A stretch of DNA of 64,000 nucleotides from Azolla caroliniana (lineage: Eukaryota; Polypodiophyta). Shown piece after piece: positions 63,273 through 64,000 of this stretch. Position numbers and translations under genes: made by a program. The stretch is from positions 1 to 64,000 of the forward strand of contig JBHGNT010000071.1 of the NCBI GenBank assembly GCA_043228905.1. The letters are read 5' to 3'. Numbering within the stretch: position 1 is the first letter of the stretch; each line of letters starts with the position of its first letter. The notes under the pieces were generated by a model. The model was not told the origin of the DNA and made no database searches. It was given only the letters and a program-made list of their open reading frames with translations.

Positions 63273-64000
63273 CTTCAGCAGCACAGAAAGTATTGGATCT
63301 TCAACACAACTTTATTTCACAGAACATCTCTACTTGATTTTCAACAATCAATTGAGAAAGATGATTTACAACGCTACAATCTAGAAAGTGTCCTAACAAT
63401 TTTGCAATAACAAAAAGAAGAGATTTTCGGACAATATCACAAGTCCATCCTTTTCATCCCAATGTGCATGAGAACCTCAAAGGCACAAAGCCCCACCCAA
63501 AGACGAGACAGTGCAATTGCAAACTGAACTGGACAGCATATGCACAAAAGAAGCTGATACAAATCTGTAAAGAAAACCACAGAAAATATGTACTAGATGT
63601 GCAAGACTTGAAGGCATCACTTTCTCTTCGTTCAATGACTGAATTGTCCAACGGCTGTTAATTTTTTCAGGCACTGCTGTTGTATTCCTATATAATAATC
63701 AGCCTACAGAAATATGTATTAGATGTGTAAGACTTGAAGGCATCACTTTCTCTTCATTTTCATTCAATGACTCAATTGTCCGATGGCTGTCAATTTTTTT
63801 CAGACACTGCTGTTGTAATCCTATATAATAATCTGCCTAAACTGTTTCTGTTGTGGCGCTTCCCGGATTCTCCTTTTCTGATTCCACATTGCACATCTGT
63901 TCTGCCCTTTTCAGTTATGCCTGTTGAGCCCTTTGGATTTTTGTTGGACCCTCAGTGTCCAATCATGAACCTCCACACCCAAACCTCCAGCCCCTTATGG
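63273..64000. other. Right-hand flank of the U2AF65-like copy
   Basis: Expected upstream U2AF65 exons (RS domain) were not recognised. The stretch contains a two-copy repeat of about 127 bp at 63584-63836. Open frames at 63454-63674 on both strands overlap the repeat and show no family features. Confidence 0.45.
63584..63836 (+). repeat. Two-copy tandem repeat of about 127 bp
   Basis: AAATATGTACTAGATGTGCA (63584) and AAATATGTATTAGATGTGTA (about 63710) both continue with AGACTTGAAGGCATCACTTT, a CACTGCTGTTGTA segment and CCTATATAATAATC. The copies are about 90% alike apart from a short TTCATTT insertion in copy 2. Confidence 0.92.

Overview
The window is nuclear DNA of a flowering plant. The signs are AT-rich sequence, multi-exon genes with long GT-AG introns, abundant (CT)n/(GA)n/(CA)n microsatellites, plant-only gene families (BONZAI copine, PGSIP-type GT8, Raf-like ankyrin kinase, DUF3444 J-protein) and old retroelement debris. 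The species cannot be fixed from the sequence. Nothing bacterial, viral or organellar stands out. Gene models were built by hand from reading frames, splice junctions and remembered family sequences; no search was run.

Layout, left to right. (1) 1.8-9.8 kb, +: an 11-exon ankyrin-repeat Raf-like kinase (ILK type) with altered HRD and DFG motifs. (2) 13.2-14.9 kb, +: a three-exon start of an unrecognised plant protein; its 3' part was not found. (3) 16.8-20.2 kb, -: a five-exon PGSIP7/8-type GT8 glycosyltransferase. (4) 24.6-26.0 kb, -: a three-exon small conserved plant protein. (5) 28.9-33.2 kb, +: a seven-exon YjbQ/UPF0047 gene. (6) 36.4-48.6 kb, +: a complete 16-exon BONZAI-type copine, 575 aa. 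(7) 49.7-50.0 kb: a decayed intronless MAP-kinase fragment. (8) 51.9-54.0 kb: a degenerate palindromic AACCATGGTT repeat field containing a 5'-truncated LINE with target-site duplications. (9) 55.0-58.2 kb, +: a single-exon J-domain/DUF3444 protein of 1063 aa with an internal amino-acid repeat array. (10) 61.1-63.3 kb, -: a U2AF65-like copy that keeps introns but is broken by stops and frameshifts.

The genes do not form an operon or an obvious pathway cluster; they are ordinary neighbours on a plant chromosome. The strongest theme is local tandem duplication. Copies of 25-175 bp occur in nearly every intron or spacer, and in three loci (kinase intron 1, copine intron 9, J-protein 5' leader) the duplicated unit carries a decayed copy of an exon edge or of the coding start. 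Two GC-AG introns, one in the glycosyltransferase and one in the copine, are also supported by reading frame. I found no convincing evidence of a wholly new biological system. The best leads are the likely pseudokinase, the exon-edge duplications, the J-protein repeat array and the unidentified gene at 13.2 kb.
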